A DNA stretch of 64,000 nt from Pleomorphomonas sp. NRK KF1 (GTDB lineage Bacteria; Pseudomonadota; Alphaproteobacteria; Rhizobiales; Pleomorphomonadaceae), in the NCBI RefSeq assembly GCF_023721755.1, contig NZ_JAMDLH010000003.1:124001-188000 (forward strand), written 5' to 3'. Positions within the stretch are counted from its first letter, which is position 1. Every line of letters starts with the position of its first letter. The translations under genes and the position numbers were made by a program. Shown piece after piece: positions 54,074 through 63,656 of this stretch. The notes under the pieces are model-generated. The model searched no databases and had not been told where the DNA came from. It saw only the letters and a program-made list of their open reading frames with translations.

Positions 54074-54835
54074 TCAATGGCCGCCGATGATCTCGCCCGA
54101 AACGCGGTTTCCGCGCGCCAGACGTCGAAAGGTCAGATAGGCCGAGCCTCTTCCCTCGCGCCGCGCCTTGGCCTCGTAGCGGGTTCCGGGCCAACCCTCC
54201 CAAGGCTGGCGCCAGTCGTCGGGTGCCGAGGCGGTCCACAAGAAGTCGGAATTGGCGCGGACGTGACGCAGCGTCCAGTCGACGTAGGTGTCGATATCCG
54301 ATGCAAACCAGAACTCGCCCCCGTCCTTCAACACGCGTGCGAAGCGGGCAACGGTGTCGGGGCCGACGAACCGTCGCTTCCAGTGGCGCTTCTTCGGCCA
54401 GGGATCGGGATAGAGCAGGAGCACGCGGTCGAGCGAGGCCTCTGGCAACCAGTCGAGAACCTTGACGCCGTCTTCGCCGCTGAGGCGGACATTGACGATC
54501 TCCTCGGCGGCGATCCGTCCAAGCGCCTTCGTCATGCCGTTGATGAACGGCTCGACGCCGATGAAGCCGACGTCGGGTCGTTCGAGCGAACGATGGATCA
54601 GGTGTTCGCCACCGCCGAAACCGATCTCCAGCCGTATTTCGCCCGGCGCATGGGGAAAAAGCTCCGCGAGGCTTTGGGGAGAGGGGGTCGCAAGGTCCAG
54701 CGAGAGCCTGGGTAGATCCGCCTCTAGGCGTTCGGCCTGCCCCTTCCGCAGCGTCTTGCCTTTGCGGCGGCCAAAAAAGGCGCTCTCGCGTGGCTCGCCG
54801 GGCCGGTGCTCCGGTCTGTGGTCGTCGTCGCTCAT
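54074..54835 (-). CDS. trmB: tRNA (guanine-N7-)-methyltransferase
   Basis: A 253-residue TrmB. SAM-binding motif I is [14 protein letters not shown] (about 69-82); [15 protein letters not shown] and [20 protein letters not shown] follow, the latter being the family signature. It makes m7G46 in tRNA. The basic [14 protein letters not shown] near 20-33 is the usual N-terminal arm. I chose ATG 54835 (MSDDDH); an ATG at 54850 adds five residues and cannot be ruled out. Preceded by the metK terminator, so probably from its own promoter. Confidence 0.94.
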   Translation of the reverse strand: MSDDDHRPEHRPGEPRESAFFGRRKGKTLRKGQAERLEADLPRLSLDLATPSPQSLAELFPHAPGEIRLEIGFGGGEHLIHRSLERPDVGFIGVEPFINGMTKALGRIAAEEIVNVRLSGEDGVKVLDWLPEASLDRVLLLYPDPWPKKRHWKRRFVGPDTVARFARVLKDGGEFWFASDIDTYVDWTLRHVRANSDFLWTASAPDDWRQPWEGWPGTRYEAKARREGRGSAYLTFRRLARGNRVSGEIIGGH

Positions 54836-54883
54836 CGATGCCCGTTGCATGCATAACTCGGGCGGTCGGACCGCCCGGCAATG

Positions 54884-54911
54884 AAAAACCCCGGCAGCCG
54901 AGCTGCCGGGG
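54884..54911 (-). terminator. Rho-independent terminator of metK
   Basis: CCCCGGCAGC (54889-54898) pairs perfectly with GCTGCCGGGG (54902-54911) over a 3-nt loop; the minus strand continues TTTTT (complement of 54884-54888). It lies 24 bp beyond the metK stop. Confidence 0.92.
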
Positions 54912-54935
54912 CGGTGTCTAGCGTATTTCCGCGCC

Positions 54936-56111
54936 TCAGGCGAGGGCCGACTTCAAGGCGTCGACGAGGTCGAGCGCCTCCCAGGAGAAGCCGCCGTCGG
55001 CCTCGGCCGCCCTGCCGAAGTGGCCATAAGCGGCAGTCCGGGCGTAGATGGGCTTGTTGAGGCCGAGCCGCTCGCGAATGCCGCGCGGCGACAGGCGCAC
55101 GAAATCGCGGTCGCCGAGCACCTTCTCGATCCGGGCCGGATCGACGTTGCCGGTGTCGTGCAGGTCGACGTAGATCGACAGCGGGTCGCTGACGCCGATA
55201 GCGTAGCTGAGCTGGATCGTGGCGCGATCGGAGAGGCCGGCGGCGACGATATTCTTGGCCAGCCAGCGGGCGGCATAGGCCGCCGAGCGGTCGACCTTGG
55301 TCGGATCCTTGCCGGAGAATGCACCGCCGCCATGCGGCGCCGCGCCGCCGTAGGTGTCGACGATGATCTTGCGGCCGGTGAGGCCGGCATCGCCGTCCGG
55401 GCCGCCGATCACGAACTTGCCGGTCGGATTGACGTGCCAGATGGTCTTCTCGTCGACCCAGCCGGCCGGCAGGGCGGCGATGATGTAGGGCTCGACGATG
55501 CGACGCACGTCGGCCGATGTGAGGCCGTCGGTGTGCTGGGTGGAGAGAACGATCTGCGGCGCCCGTACCGCCTTGCCGTCCTCGTAGGCGACGGTCACCT
55601 GGCTCTTGGCGTCGGGACCGAGCAACGGCTCCTTGCCGGACTTGCGAACCGCCGCGAGATCGCGAAGAATCTTGTGGGCATAGTAGATCGGCGCCGGCAT
55701 GAGTTCCGGCGTCTCGCGGCAGGCATAGCCGAACATGATGCCCTGGTCGCCCGCGCCTTCATCTTTGTCGGCCGCCGCGTCCACGCCCTGGGCGATGTCG
55801 GACGATTGCTCGTGCAGCAGGATCTCGATCTTGGCGGTTTCCCAATGGAAGCCGTCCTGTTCGTAACCGATGTCCCGGATGGCCTCGCGCGTCAGCTTCT
55901 CGATCAGCGCGTTGTCGACGGACAGCGGACCGCGCGTCTCGCCGGCGATGACGACACGATTGGTGGTTGCCAACGTCTCCGCTGCCACGCGCGCCTGCGG
56001 TTCGGCGGCTAGGAAAGCGTCAACGATGGTGTCGGAGATGCGGTCGCAGACTTTGTCGGGATGACCTTCCGAGACGGACTCGGAGGTGAAAAGGTAGTTC
56101 TGGCGAGACAT
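54936..56111 (-). CDS. metK: S-adenosylmethionine synthetase
   Basis: A 391-residue MetK that joins methionine and ATP. Motifs: GHPDKVCD at 16-23, the ATP-binding [12 protein letters not shown] (about 119-130) and the P-loop-like [20 protein letters not shown]. Start ATG 56111 has GAGGGG upstream. It is flanked by its own terminator and by the XRE gene's terminator. The 5' leader holds hairpins, but I cannot match a SAM riboswitch class. Confidence 0.97.
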   Translation of the reverse strand: MSRQNYLFTSESVSEGHPDKVCDRISDTIVDAFLAAEPQARVAAETLATTNRVVIAGETRGPLSVDNALIEKLTREAIRDIGYEQDGFHWETAKIEILLHEQSSDIAQGVDAAADKDEGAGDQGIMFGYACRETPELMPAPIYYAHKILRDLAAVRKSGKEPLLGPDAKSQVTVAYEDGKAVRAPQIVLSTQHTDGLTSADVRRIVEPYIIAALPAGWVDEKTIWHVNPTGKFVIGGPDGDAGLTGRKIIVDTYGGAAPHGGGAFSGKDPTKVDRSAAYAARWLAKNIVAAGLSDRATIQLSYAIGVSDPLSIYVDLHDTGNVDPARIEKVLGDRDFVRLSPRGIRERLGLNKPIYARTAAYGHFGRAAEADGGFSWEALDLVDALKSALA

Positions 56112-56133
56112 AGGGTTGACCCCTCAAAGAAGA

Positions 56134-56150
56134 CGTCGACGCGGTCGACG
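56134..56150 (-). other. Short GC-rich hairpin in the metK leader
   Basis: CGTCGAC (56134-56140) and GTCGACG (56144-56150) are perfect inverse copies over a 3-nt loop, 23 bp before the metK start. It could influence translation. A further inverted repeat GCCCTCGTTTC/GAAACGAGGGC (56313-56323 with 56328-56338) lies higher in the leader. Neither matches a known SAM-sensing RNA. Confidence 0.4.
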
Positions 56151-56340
56151 GAAGACTGGTCCGCCGCGGGGTATGGTCCGTCGCGGCGCCTTCTTTTCGC
56201 AAGCCTCCGGGAAAAGCGCAAGCTCGGGCCATTCGCTCGCGCGCGTTTGCACGGCGCCGTGCGTTCCGTGCCACGGCAAGCGGGAATCCGTTCGTTGCGA
56301 GGGGCGCTCGGCGCCCTCGTTTCCGATGAAACGAGGGCGG

Positions 56341-56386
56341 TCAAAAAGCAAAACGGATTGTCTCGACCGGCATCGAGACAATCCGT
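56341..56386 (-). terminator. Rho-independent terminator of the XRE regulator gene
   Basis: ACGGATTGTCTCGA (56353-56366) pairs perfectly with TCGAGACAATCCGT (56373-56386) over a 6-nt loop; the minus strand continues TTTGCTTTTTGA. It begins 21 bp past the stop codon. Confidence 0.9.
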
Positions 56387-56407
56387 CAGAGCTTGAAACC
56401 CAACTGC

Positions 56408-56821
56408 TCAGGCCTCGCCGTCCTCGGCAGCCAGAGTTTGCACGAGGTCAACGATGCGCCGACGAACACGGGCATCCTTGATGCGCACGAAGGACTTGTT
56501 GAGCGAAAGACCCTCGGTCGACGACAGGAAGTCGACGACGTAGGAATGGCTCGGAGTCTCGGCGAATCCGGCGGCCTCCTCCGGCGTACCCGGGGCATCT
56601 TCGAAGAAGAACGACACCGGCACCTTGAGGACGGTTGCAATGTGCTGGAGACGGCTGGCGCCGACCCGGTTGGTGCCCTTCTCGTATTTCTGGATCTGCT
56701 GGAAAGTGATTCCGAGCGCTTCGCCCAGTTTTTCCTGGCTCATTCCAAGCATCATGCGGCGAAGCCTGACGCGGCTGCCGACGTGCACATCGATGGGATT
56801 GGGGGACTTTTTGCTGGCCAT
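56408..56821 (-). CDS. XRE-family helix-turn-helix regulator (PhrR-like)
   Basis: A 137-residue protein with an N-terminal HTH_3 domain at about 18-70 (VRLRRMMLGMSQEKLGEALG, then ITFQQIQKYEKGTNRVGASRL) and a C-terminal part rich in charged residues. I placed the start at ATG 56821 (MASKKSPNP); the frame continues to 56971 without conservation. In rhizobia a homologous regulator sits between lnt and metK and has been called PhrR (pH-regulated); the same position here supports orthology. Target genes unknown. Confidence 0.9.
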   Translation of the reverse strand: MASKKSPNPIDVHVGSRVRLRRMMLGMSQEKLGEALGITFQQIQKYEKGTNRVGASRLQHIATVLKVPVSFFFEDAPGTPEEAAGFAETPSHSYVVDFLSSTEGLSLNKSFVRIKDARVRRRIVDLVQTLAAEDGEA

Positions 56822-56967
56822 GTTGGTCTCGTCTGCGGTTTGTTCCGCGGTTACCGATGAGGCTCGCAAGGCGCGGTCTTTATTTTTTGTCTTGCGGCCC
56901 ATTCTTGGCAAACGAACCACAAAGGGATCGTTGCGCGCTGAGATTGTTGTCTCTGAACGAGAAGTTG

Positions 56968-58596
56968 TCAACTCCCGGATCTACGGTTTCCCTTTCCCAG
57001 AAGCGACAACAAGATGAAAAAGACGCTAAATATCAAGAGAAACGTCGAACCGCTTCGTTGAAAGTAAGACTTGGGCCGCTCAGATGGGACAAAACCGTCG
57101 AGCACCCCTTCCTCGCCAAGTGGTAAACTTGCAACCAGCCTGCCATAGGCATCGATGATTGCCGATACGCCGGTATTCGCGGCGCGGACCATTGGTATGC
57201 CCTCCTCGATAGTTCTCAGACGGGCGGCGTCGAGGTGCTGGTATGGACCGGCGCTGTGGCCGAACCAGCCATCGTTGGTGATGTTGACGAAGTAATCGGG
57301 ACGGTCGCCTTGCGGCAGCACTTCGCCCGGAAAGATCGCTTCGTAACAGATCAGCGCCGAAAAGGATGGATGGCCGGCAATCGCGATGAGGTTGCGATGA
57401 GGACCGGGCGAAAATCCGCCGATGCCGCGAAACAGTTCGCCAACACCCAGCCGGCGGACCAGCGATCCGAATGGCATGTACTCGCCGAAGGGGACGAGGT
57501 GCACCTTGTCGTAGGCGGCGCGGATGGCGCCGGTGTCGTCTATGGCGAACAGCGAGTTGTAGTATCGGCGCCCCCCCTCGGCCTGATCGTCGGCCGGCTC
57601 GATGCGCGGCGCACCGGTAAGCAGGATCGTGCCCGGTGACAGCAGGTCGGCAATGCGGGCGAGCGCCTCCGGTTCCTCGGTCAGGAAAAAGGGCAAGGCC
57701 GTTTCCGGCCAGACGATTTCGGAAAACGACATGGCGCCCAGCGTTTCGGGATCGGTCCGCCGGTCGGAGAGCGTCGTCAGCTTGTCCAGCGCCTCCTGTC
57801 TCTTGTCGGGAGACCACTTGACGGCTTGATCGATGTTCGGTTGCACGATGCGAATGCGGGCGTCGGCCATCACCGCCTCGCCTGCCGGCGCTGCGTTCGA
57901 AAGCCTGTGGAAGCCCCAGCCGAGGTCGGCCACCACGAGTGCCAGGACCGATGCAAGGGTCACGCGCCGCAGCCAGGGTCGGCGCCCTGGTTCATCGACA
58001 AGGAGAGCCGGAGCGGCGAACACGGCGATGCCGGCGAACGTCAGCCCATAGACGCCAATCACACTTGCCGCCTGCGCGGTCACGTCGGTGAAGGCGACAG
58101 CCTGTCCGAAGAGGTTCCAGGGGAAGCCGGTCAGCACGTGTCCGCGCAACCATTCGGAGGCGCCAAGCCCGAAGGCCAGCGCGAAGATGCGTGTCGGGCC
58201 ATCGCTCCAAAGGAGACGGGCCACGAGGGCGCCAAGGGCCATGAACAGTGCAAGGCCGGCGGCAAGCCCCACGACGGCGAGCGGCATAAGTGGAATAAGA
58301 GCCGACCGTCCCTCGGCGAAGAAGGCGATCCCCACCCAGTGGAGACCGGCGAGAAAATAGCCGAAGCCGAACCACCAGCCGGTAACCGCAGCAGGCCGCA
58401 ACCGGCGAATGCCGCGCGGTCCCGCCACGACCGCACCGTCGATGAGGAGCACCAGAGCCGGCAGCGTGAGGAAAAGGATCGGCGCGGCATGCACGGGCGC
58501 GAGGGCCAGCGCCGAGATCGCGCCGGCCGCGAGGGCGGCAAAACGTCGCGGCCACCCCCAGAGGAGCAGGAGCCGATGGGCAAAGGTATCAAACAT
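56968..58596 (-). CDS. lnt: Apolipoprotein N-acyltransferase
   Basis: A 542-residue inner-membrane enzyme that adds the third acyl chain to lipoproteins. An N-terminal block of about six helices (15-225) is followed by a periplasmic carbon-nitrogen hydrolase domain with the triad Glu298 (VWPETALPF), Lys364 (YDKVHLVPFGEYMPF) and Cys417 (LICYEAIFP). A last helix near the C-terminus (FLLIFSVFFILLSLLG) anchors it. It follows corC by 173 bp. Confidence 0.95.
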   Translation of the reverse strand: MFDTFAHRLLLLWGWPRRFAALAAGAISALALAPVHAAPILFLTLPALVLLIDGAVVAGPRGIRRLRPAAVTGWWFGFGYFLAGLHWVGIAFFAEGRSALIPLMPLAVVGLAAGLALFMALGALVARLLWSDGPTRIFALAFGLGASEWLRGHVLTGFPWNLFGQAVAFTDVTAQAASVIGVYGLTFAGIAVFAAPALLVDEPGRRPWLRRVTLASVLALVVADLGWGFHRLSNAAPAGEAVMADARIRIVQPNIDQAVKWSPDKRQEALDKLTTLSDRRTDPETLGAMSFSEIVWPETALPFFLTEEPEALARIADLLSPGTILLTGAPRIEPADDQAEGGRRYYNSLFAIDDTGAIRAAYDKVHLVPFGEYMPFGSLVRRLGVGELFRGIGGFSPGPHRNLIAIAGHPSFSALICYEAIFPGEVLPQGDRPDYFVNITNDGWFGHSAGPYQHLDAARLRTIEEGIPMVRAANTGVSAIIDAYGRLVASLPLGEEGVLDGFVPSERPKSYFQRSGSTFLLIFSVFFILLSLLGKGNRRSGS

Positions 58597-58680
58597 CGCG
58601 CCTCTTCCCTCGCCGGCGAATCGGTCGTTGCGTCCGAAGCAATAGCCGGTCGCCGTCGGAGAGGGAATGCCGGACGATCA

Positions 58681-58706
58681 CCGGAAGTCGCTTTGGCGAC
58701 TTCCGG
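58681..58706. repeat. 11-bp perfect inverted repeat between corC and lnt
   Basis: CCGGAAGTCGC (58681-58691) and GCGACTTCCGG (58696-58706) are perfect inverse copies around a 4-nt loop. There is no U-tract on either strand. It may be a mRNA stability hairpin between corC and lnt or a palindromic repeat unit. Confidence 0.5.
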
Positions 58707-58769
58707 CAACGTGCAATGCACGAGGCGGATTCAGTGGTCGATGCGACAATCGGACGCGGAGGAAATCCC

Positions 58770-59801
58770 TCAGGCCCCGACTTCGGAAGATTCGACCGTC
58801 TCTGCCGGCTCGTCGGGGCGCGCGAAGAGGCGCACCGTCTTGATGCGGCGTGGATCGGCATCGAGCACTTCGACCTCCCAGCCGGGCAGGTCGTCGGAGA
58901 CGATCACTTCGCCACGCACCGGAATCCGGCCAAGGGCGGCGAACAGCAGGCCGCCGAGCGTGTCGACGTCTTCGTCGTAGTCCGCAAAGGAAAAGCTCGG
59001 GCCGATCGTCGCCCTGACGTCGTCGAGATCTGCGCGGGCGTCGGCGAGATAGACGCCGTCCTGCACCGTCTTGACCAGCGGGCCATCCTCGTCGTCGTGC
59101 TCGTCATCGATCTCGCCGACGATGGTCTCGACCACGTCTTCGATGGAAACGATGCCGTCGGTACCGCCATACTCGTCGATGACCAGCGCCATCTGGATAT
59201 GGGTCGCCTGCATCTTCTGCAAGAGATCGGTGGCGGGCATGGACGGCGGCACGAACAGCACGGCGCGGACCAGCTTCGCCGCTTCGAGCGTGATGTCGAG
59301 GTCGACCTTGCCGACATCCAGCCGACCCTCGTCCGCCTCGGCGGTCGCATCGCTCCGCGCCTTGCCAGTAATGTGGGTGATGAGATCCTTGATGTGGACC
59401 ATGCCGATGGCGTCGTCGAGCGTCTCCCGGTAGACCGGCATCCGCGAGTGTCCGGAAGCCTCGAACAGTCCGAGCAACTCGGCCAGCGTCGTGTCGGCGT
59501 CGACGGCGGCGATGTCGGCCCGGGGAACCATGACGTCGGCGACGCGCGTTTCCCTGAGACGAAGGATGTTTCGGATCAGCGTCCTTTCCTCGGGCGAGAA
59601 GGCGGCGTCGAGCGCATCCTCCTGGCTCAGCGCTTCTTCGAGGTTCTGACGGAGAGTTGCCGAGGTCTTGAAGCCGAAGGCCTCGCGCAAGCGCGCCAGC
59701 CAGCTCGATCCGGAACCTGTTGCACCCTCGGCCGAGACGCCCGGTTGGGCCGTCGCGGCCATATTCTGACTGCCCGTACTATGACTGTCGCTGTCGCTCA
59801 T
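58770..59801 (-). CDS. CorC/HlyC family CBS-domain transporter-associated protein
   Basis: A 343-residue protein with two CBS domains (about 85-205; VMVPRADIAAVDADTTLAEL and ATHIQMALVIDEYGGTDGIV) and a C-terminal CorC_HlyC domain (DGVYLADARADLDDVRATIG ... DVDTLGGLLFAALGRIPVRG). It lacks the N-terminal DUF21 membrane domain found in some relatives. The family is linked to Mg/Co efflux. It lies between ybeY and lnt as in other Rhizobiales. Confidence 0.92.
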   Translation of the reverse strand: MSDSDSHSTGSQNMAATAQPGVSAEGATGSGSSWLARLREAFGFKTSATLRQNLEEALSQEDALDAAFSPEERTLIRNILRLRETRVADVMVPRADIAAVDADTTLAELLGLFEASGHSRMPVYRETLDDAIGMVHIKDLITHITGKARSDATAEADEGRLDVGKVDLDITLEAAKLVRAVLFVPPSMPATDLLQKMQATHIQMALVIDEYGGTDGIVSIEDVVETIVGEIDDEHDDEDGPLVKTVQDGVYLADARADLDDVRATIGPSFSFADYDEDVDTLGGLLFAALGRIPVRGEVIVSDDLPGWEVEVLDADPRRIKTVRLFARPDEPAETVESSEVGA

Positions 59802-59867
59802 TGTCCTTCTTCCGCGCCGCCCGCCGGCCCTCCCGGCCGCTGGCGGACGCCCCGATAATGCCGTCCC

Positions 59868-60368
59868 TCAGCGGCCGGCGCCGCCCATCGGCGCGTCGGC
59901 ATAGGGGTTGGCGATGCCGAGCCGGGCGAGAATGGCCGTCTCAAGGCCCTCCATCTCCTCGGCTTCGTCGTCGTTCATGTGATCATACCCGACGAGATGC
60001 AGGAATCCATGCACGATCATGTGCAGAAAATGGTCGCGGAAGGAAATGCCTTCTTCAACCGCCTCGCGTGCCACCGTCTCGTGCGCCACCACGATGTCGC
60101 CGAGCAGCGGTCCGTAGGCATCGGCCTCCGGGTCGTCCTGCGGGAAGGACAGCACGTTGGTCGGCTTGTCCATGCCACGGTGATCGTGGTTGAGCACTCG
60201 GATCGCGGCATCGTCGGTGAGCAGGAGCGACAGTTCCGCGTCGTCGGCGATCTCGGCATCGGCCGCCGCCGCCGCCATGGCGACGGCCGCCTCGACATCG
60301 GCGCGCCAATCCTCGGCCGCTTCCCACAGTGGGCTGTCGGCGAGGATATCGACGGCGATCACGCTCAT
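59868..60368 (-). CDS. ybeY: rRNA maturation RNase YbeY
   Basis: A 166-residue zinc-dependent endoribonuclease; the metal motif [11 protein letters not shown] gives His120, His124 and His130. It acts in 16S rRNA 3'-end processing and 70S quality control. It overlaps the phoH stop by 4 bp (ATGA at 60365-60368), so the two are co-translated. The protein carries an Ala/Asp-rich stretch at about 26-46 that extends the usual N-terminal part. Confidence 0.96.
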   Translation of the reverse strand: MSVIAVDILADSPLWEAAEDWRADVEAAVAMAAAAADAEIADDAELSLLLTDDAAIRVLNHDHRGMDKPTNVLSFPQDDPEADAYGPLLGDIVVAHETVAREAVEEGISFRDHFLHMIVHGFLHLVGYDHMNDDEAEEMEGLETAILARLGIANPYADAPMGGAGR

Positions 60369-61378
60369 GGCTTATCTCCGCGGGCGGCTAGCCGCTCCCG
60401 GCTGTCGTCATCATAGGCCTTGACGATGCGGGCCACCAACTCGTGGCGGACGACGTCCTCGTGGCTGAACCGCACCTGCACGATGCCGGGCGTCTCGGTG
60501 AGGATGCGGCTGGCCTCGACCAGGCCGGATACCTGTCCCGCCGGCAGGTCGACCTGGCTGGGGTCGCCGGTGACGATCATCTTCGAGCCGTCGCCGAGGC
60601 GGGTGAGGAACATCTTCATCTGCATCGACGTGGTGTTCTGCGCCTCGTCGAGGATGACGGCGGCATTGGCCAGCGTACGGCCGCGCATGAAGGCCAGCGG
60701 CGCGATCTCGATGGCGCCTGAGGTGAGGGCGCGCTCGACACGCTCGGGCGGCATCATGTCATAAAGGGCGTCGTAGAGCGGGCGAAGGTAAGGATCGATC
60801 TTCTCGCGCATGTCGCCCGGCAGGAAGCCAAGCCGTTCGCCGGCCTCGACCGCCGGTCGCGACAGGACGAGACGCGCCACCTCGCCGCGCTCGAGCAGCG
60901 CCGCCGCGTGCGCTACGGCGAGGTAGGTCTTGCCGGTACCGGCGGGCCCGAGACCGAACACCAGGGTCGAGCGGTCCATCGCGCGAATGTAGGCATCCTG
61001 CGCCGGGTTGCGGGCGACGACCGTCTTTCGGCGGGTGGAAATGGCGGCGAGCTGGAGCCGAGAGCCGGCGTCCATCGTCGGCAATGGAAGCTGGTCGCCG
61101 ACCGCCAGCGCCATGCGGACCGCCCCCTCGACGTCGGCGGAGGTGATGGTCTGACCGGCCTGAAGTCGGCCGTAGAGCGCTTCCAGCACGTCGCGAGCGC
61201 GGCTGGCCGCTTCGTGCGATCCCCGGATCGTCACCTGATTGCCGCGTGCCGTGGCGTCGACGCCGAGCTTCTGCTCGATCAAGGCCAGATGCTGGTCGAA
61301 CTGACCGTAGAGCGGGCCGATCAACCGGTTATCCTCAAAGACCAGCACCAGATGGGTGAGGTCGGACGCATAGGTCAT
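60365..61378 (-). CDS. phoH: PhoH family ATPase
   Basis: A 337-residue PhoH/PhoL protein: an N-terminal KH-like part (about 15-75), then an ATPase domain with Walker A GPAGTGKT at 144-151, Walker B ILDEAQN near 230 and [13 protein letters not shown]. Members are thought to be RNA-associated ATPases working with YbeY. It lies 61 bp after miaB and overlaps ybeY. Confidence 0.95.
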   Translation of the reverse strand: MTYASDLTHLVLVFEDNRLIGPLYGQFDQHLALIEQKLGVDATARGNQVTIRGSHEAASRARDVLEALYGRLQAGQTITSADVEGAVRMALAVGDQLPLPTMDAGSRLQLAAISTRRKTVVARNPAQDAYIRAMDRSTLVFGLGPAGTGKTYLAVAHAAALLERGEVARLVLSRPAVEAGERLGFLPGDMREKIDPYLRPLYDALYDMMPPERVERALTSGAIEIAPLAFMRGRTLANAAVILDEAQNTTSMQMKMFLTRLGDGSKMIVTGDPSQVDLPAGQVSGLVEASRILTETPGIVQVRFSHEDVVRHELVARIVKAYDDDSRERLAARGDKP

Positions 61379-61439
61379 GGCGTTCCCCGGATAGGTCGCG
61401 ACAGTCGCGACGGCATGGTCGGTGCGTGTCCCGACGGCC

Positions 61440-62855
61440 TCATGCCGACCGTCGGGCCGGTACGGGCTCGCCTTCGAGCCGACCGATCAGACTGTGTCCG
61501 CCGGTCGCCTCGATGGTCACGTCGGCAATCTCGCCAATAAGCGACGACGGTGCCATGACGGCCACTGGCTGCAGGTAGGGCGATCGCCCGACGATCTGGC
61601 CGGGAAGGCGCCCTGTCTTCTCGAACAGCACCGGCAACGTCCGCCCGACAAGGCGCTCGGCAAAGGCCTTCTGTTGCTCTTCGAGCAGGGCCTGCAGCCG
61701 GTGCAGACGTTCGCTCTTCACCGCTTCCGGGACCTGATCGGCAAGCCCCGCCGCCGGCGTGCCGGGGCGCGGCGAATACTTGAAGGAGAAGCAGGCGGCA
61801 TAGTCGACGGTGCGGACGATCTCCATGGTGGCGGCGAAGTCGTCCTCGGTCTCGCCCGGGAAGCCGACGATGAAATCGCCCGATATCGCCATGTCCGGCC
61901 GTGCCGATCGGATTCGCTCGATGAGCGCGACGTACTCCGCTGCGGTGTGGCGGCGGTTCATGGCCGCGAGAATGCGGTCCGAGCCCGACTGCACGGGTAG
62001 GTGCAGGTAAGGCATCAGTTTGGAGTTGTCGCCATGGGCGGCGATCAGCGCGTCATCGAGGTCGCGCGGATGGCTGGTGGTGTAGCGAATGCGGGCAAGG
62101 CGCGGCAGCTCCGACAGGCGCGCGAGGAGGCCTGCGAGGCCAACCGTTCGGCCCTCTTCATCCATGCCGTGATAGGCGTTGACGTTCTGGCCGAGGAGGG
62201 TGATTTCGCGCACGCCGGCCGCTACCAGGGTCCTTGCCTCGTCTACGATTCTCTCGACGGGACGCGAGGCTTCCGAACCGCGCGTGTAGGGCACGACACA
62301 GAAGGTGCAGAACTTGTCGCAGCCTTCCTGCACGGTAAGGAAGGCCGTCACGCCACGCGAGCGAACGGCTGCTTCGGACGGCGCTGCCAGATGGTCGAAC
62401 TTGTCCTCCGCCGGGAACTCGGTCTCCACCACCTTCGGTCGGGCCGGCGCCTTGCCTTCGGTGGCCGCCGGTCGTTCGCCGGCACGAACCCGTTCGATCA
62501 ACTCCGGCAGGCGGTGATAGGTCTGCGGCCCGAACACCATGTCGACGACCGGTGCGCGGGCGATGATCTCCTCGCCTTCCGCCTGGGCGACGCAGCCGGC
62601 GACGGCAACCAGCGTCTCGCGCCCTTCGGCGGCACGTTCCGCCTTCAGAACGCGAAGACGTCCCAGCTCGGAGTAAACCTTCTCGGCCGCCTTTTCGCGG
62701 ATGTGGCAGGTGTTCAGGATGACGAGGTCGGCATTCTCGGGGCTGTCTGCGGTTGCGTATCCGAGCGGCGCCAGCGTGTCCGACATGCGGTCGCTGTCGT
62801 AGACGTTCATCTGGCAGCCGTAGGTCTTGATGAAGACAGACTTCTTATCCGTCAC
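61440..62855 (-). CDS. miaB: tRNA-2-methylthio-N6-dimethylallyladenosine synthase
   Basis: A 471-residue radical-SAM methylthiotransferase. The N-terminal cluster cysteines are Cys14, Cys50 and Cys88 ([33 protein letters not shown]) and the radical-SAM cysteines Cys179, Cys183, Cys186 ([10 protein letters not shown]). A TRAM domain ends the protein. It makes ms2i6A37 in tRNA. I chose GTG 62855 ([15 protein letters not shown]), the conserved start; an ATG at 62918 would add a non-conserved 21-residue arm. Confidence 0.95.
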   Translation of the reverse strand: MTDKKSVFIKTYGCQMNVYDSDRMSDTLAPLGYATADSPENADLVILNTCHIREKAAEKVYSELGRLRVLKAERAAEGRETLVAVAGCVAQAEGEEIIARAPVVDMVFGPQTYHRLPELIERVRAGERPAATEGKAPARPKVVETEFPAEDKFDHLAAPSEAAVRSRGVTAFLTVQEGCDKFCTFCVVPYTRGSEASRPVERIVDEARTLVAAGVREITLLGQNVNAYHGMDEEGRTVGLAGLLARLSELPRLARIRYTTSHPRDLDDALIAAHGDNSKLMPYLHLPVQSGSDRILAAMNRRHTAAEYVALIERIRSARPDMAISGDFIVGFPGETEDDFAATMEIVRTVDYAACFSFKYSPRPGTPAAGLADQVPEAVKSERLHRLQALLEEQQKAFAERLVGRTLPVLFEKTGRLPGQIVGRSPYLQPVAVMAPSSLIGEIADVTIEATGGHSLIGRLEGEPVPARRSA

Positions 62856-63104
62856 CGTTGCTCGCTTTCCCTCATGGGGGACGGCCGATCGGAACCGTCC
62901 CGTCAAAGATAACGGCATCTAGTGCATTTTGGGGAGCGGCGAAAGGCGGTTTTCCAACAAATTCGCGTGCAGATTGGCCGGCCGAGCTTTCTTGATGCTG
63001 GAACGATTAGTTGCCGGTCCACGTCCTGCTCCGACTTGATCGCTGGCGATCGGGTCTTACAAGTGATCCGGAATGCTTGATCATCACCGCCCGGGAACTC
63101 TCTC

Positions 63105-63638
63105 ATGCCGATCTACGAACTCGACGGAATCGCCCCCGAACTGCCCGAAGATGGCGACTATTGGGTTGCCCCCGACGCCCACGTGATCGGTCGGGTAAAG
63201 CTGGGCTCGGAGGTGGGCGTCTGGTTCGGGGCGGTGATCCGTGGCGACAACGAGCCGATCGTCGTCGGCGCCCGGACCAACATTCAGGAAGGTGCGACCT
63301 TGCACACCGATCCTGGCTTTCCCCTGACCATCGGCGAAGGTTGCACCATCGGCCACCAGGCGATCGTCCATTCCTGCACATTGGGCGACAACGTGCTGAT
63401 TGGAATGGGCGCCACCATCCTCAATGGCGCGAAGATCGGCGCCAACAGTCTGGTTGGCGCCAACGCGCTCGTTACCGAAGGCAAGGAGTTTCCGGAAGGA
63501 TCGCTGATCGTCGGCGCGCCGGCGCGGGCCGTGCGGACACTTGATGATGCGGCCATCGAAAAGCTGCGGCGGTCGGCGGAAAACTACGCCGCCAACTTCA
63601 AGCGCTTCAAGGCGGGCTGCCGCAAGATCGCCGACTGA
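63105..63638 (+). CDS. Gamma-class carbonic anhydrase-like protein (YrdA/PaaY type)
   Basis: A 177-residue left-handed beta-helix protein with hexapeptide repeats (VIGRVKLGSEVGVWFGAVIR ... GDNVLIGMGATILNG). The zinc ligands of the family are present as His67, His84 and His89 (ATLHTD, TIGHQAIVHS). Members hydrate CO2 or hydrolyse thioesters. It is divergent from miaB across 249 bp and convergent with cheB 18 bp away. Confidence 0.92.
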   Translation: MPIYELDGIAPELPEDGDYWVAPDAHVIGRVKLGSEVGVWFGAVIRGDNEPIVVGARTNIQEGATLHTDPGFPLTIGEGCTIGHQAIVHSCTLGDNVLIGMGATILNGAKIGANSLVGANALVTEGKEFPEGSLIVGAPARAVRTLDDAAIEKLRRSAENYAANFKRFKAGCRKIAD

Positions 63639-63656
63639 GCCGGTCCGCCGCCTCGT

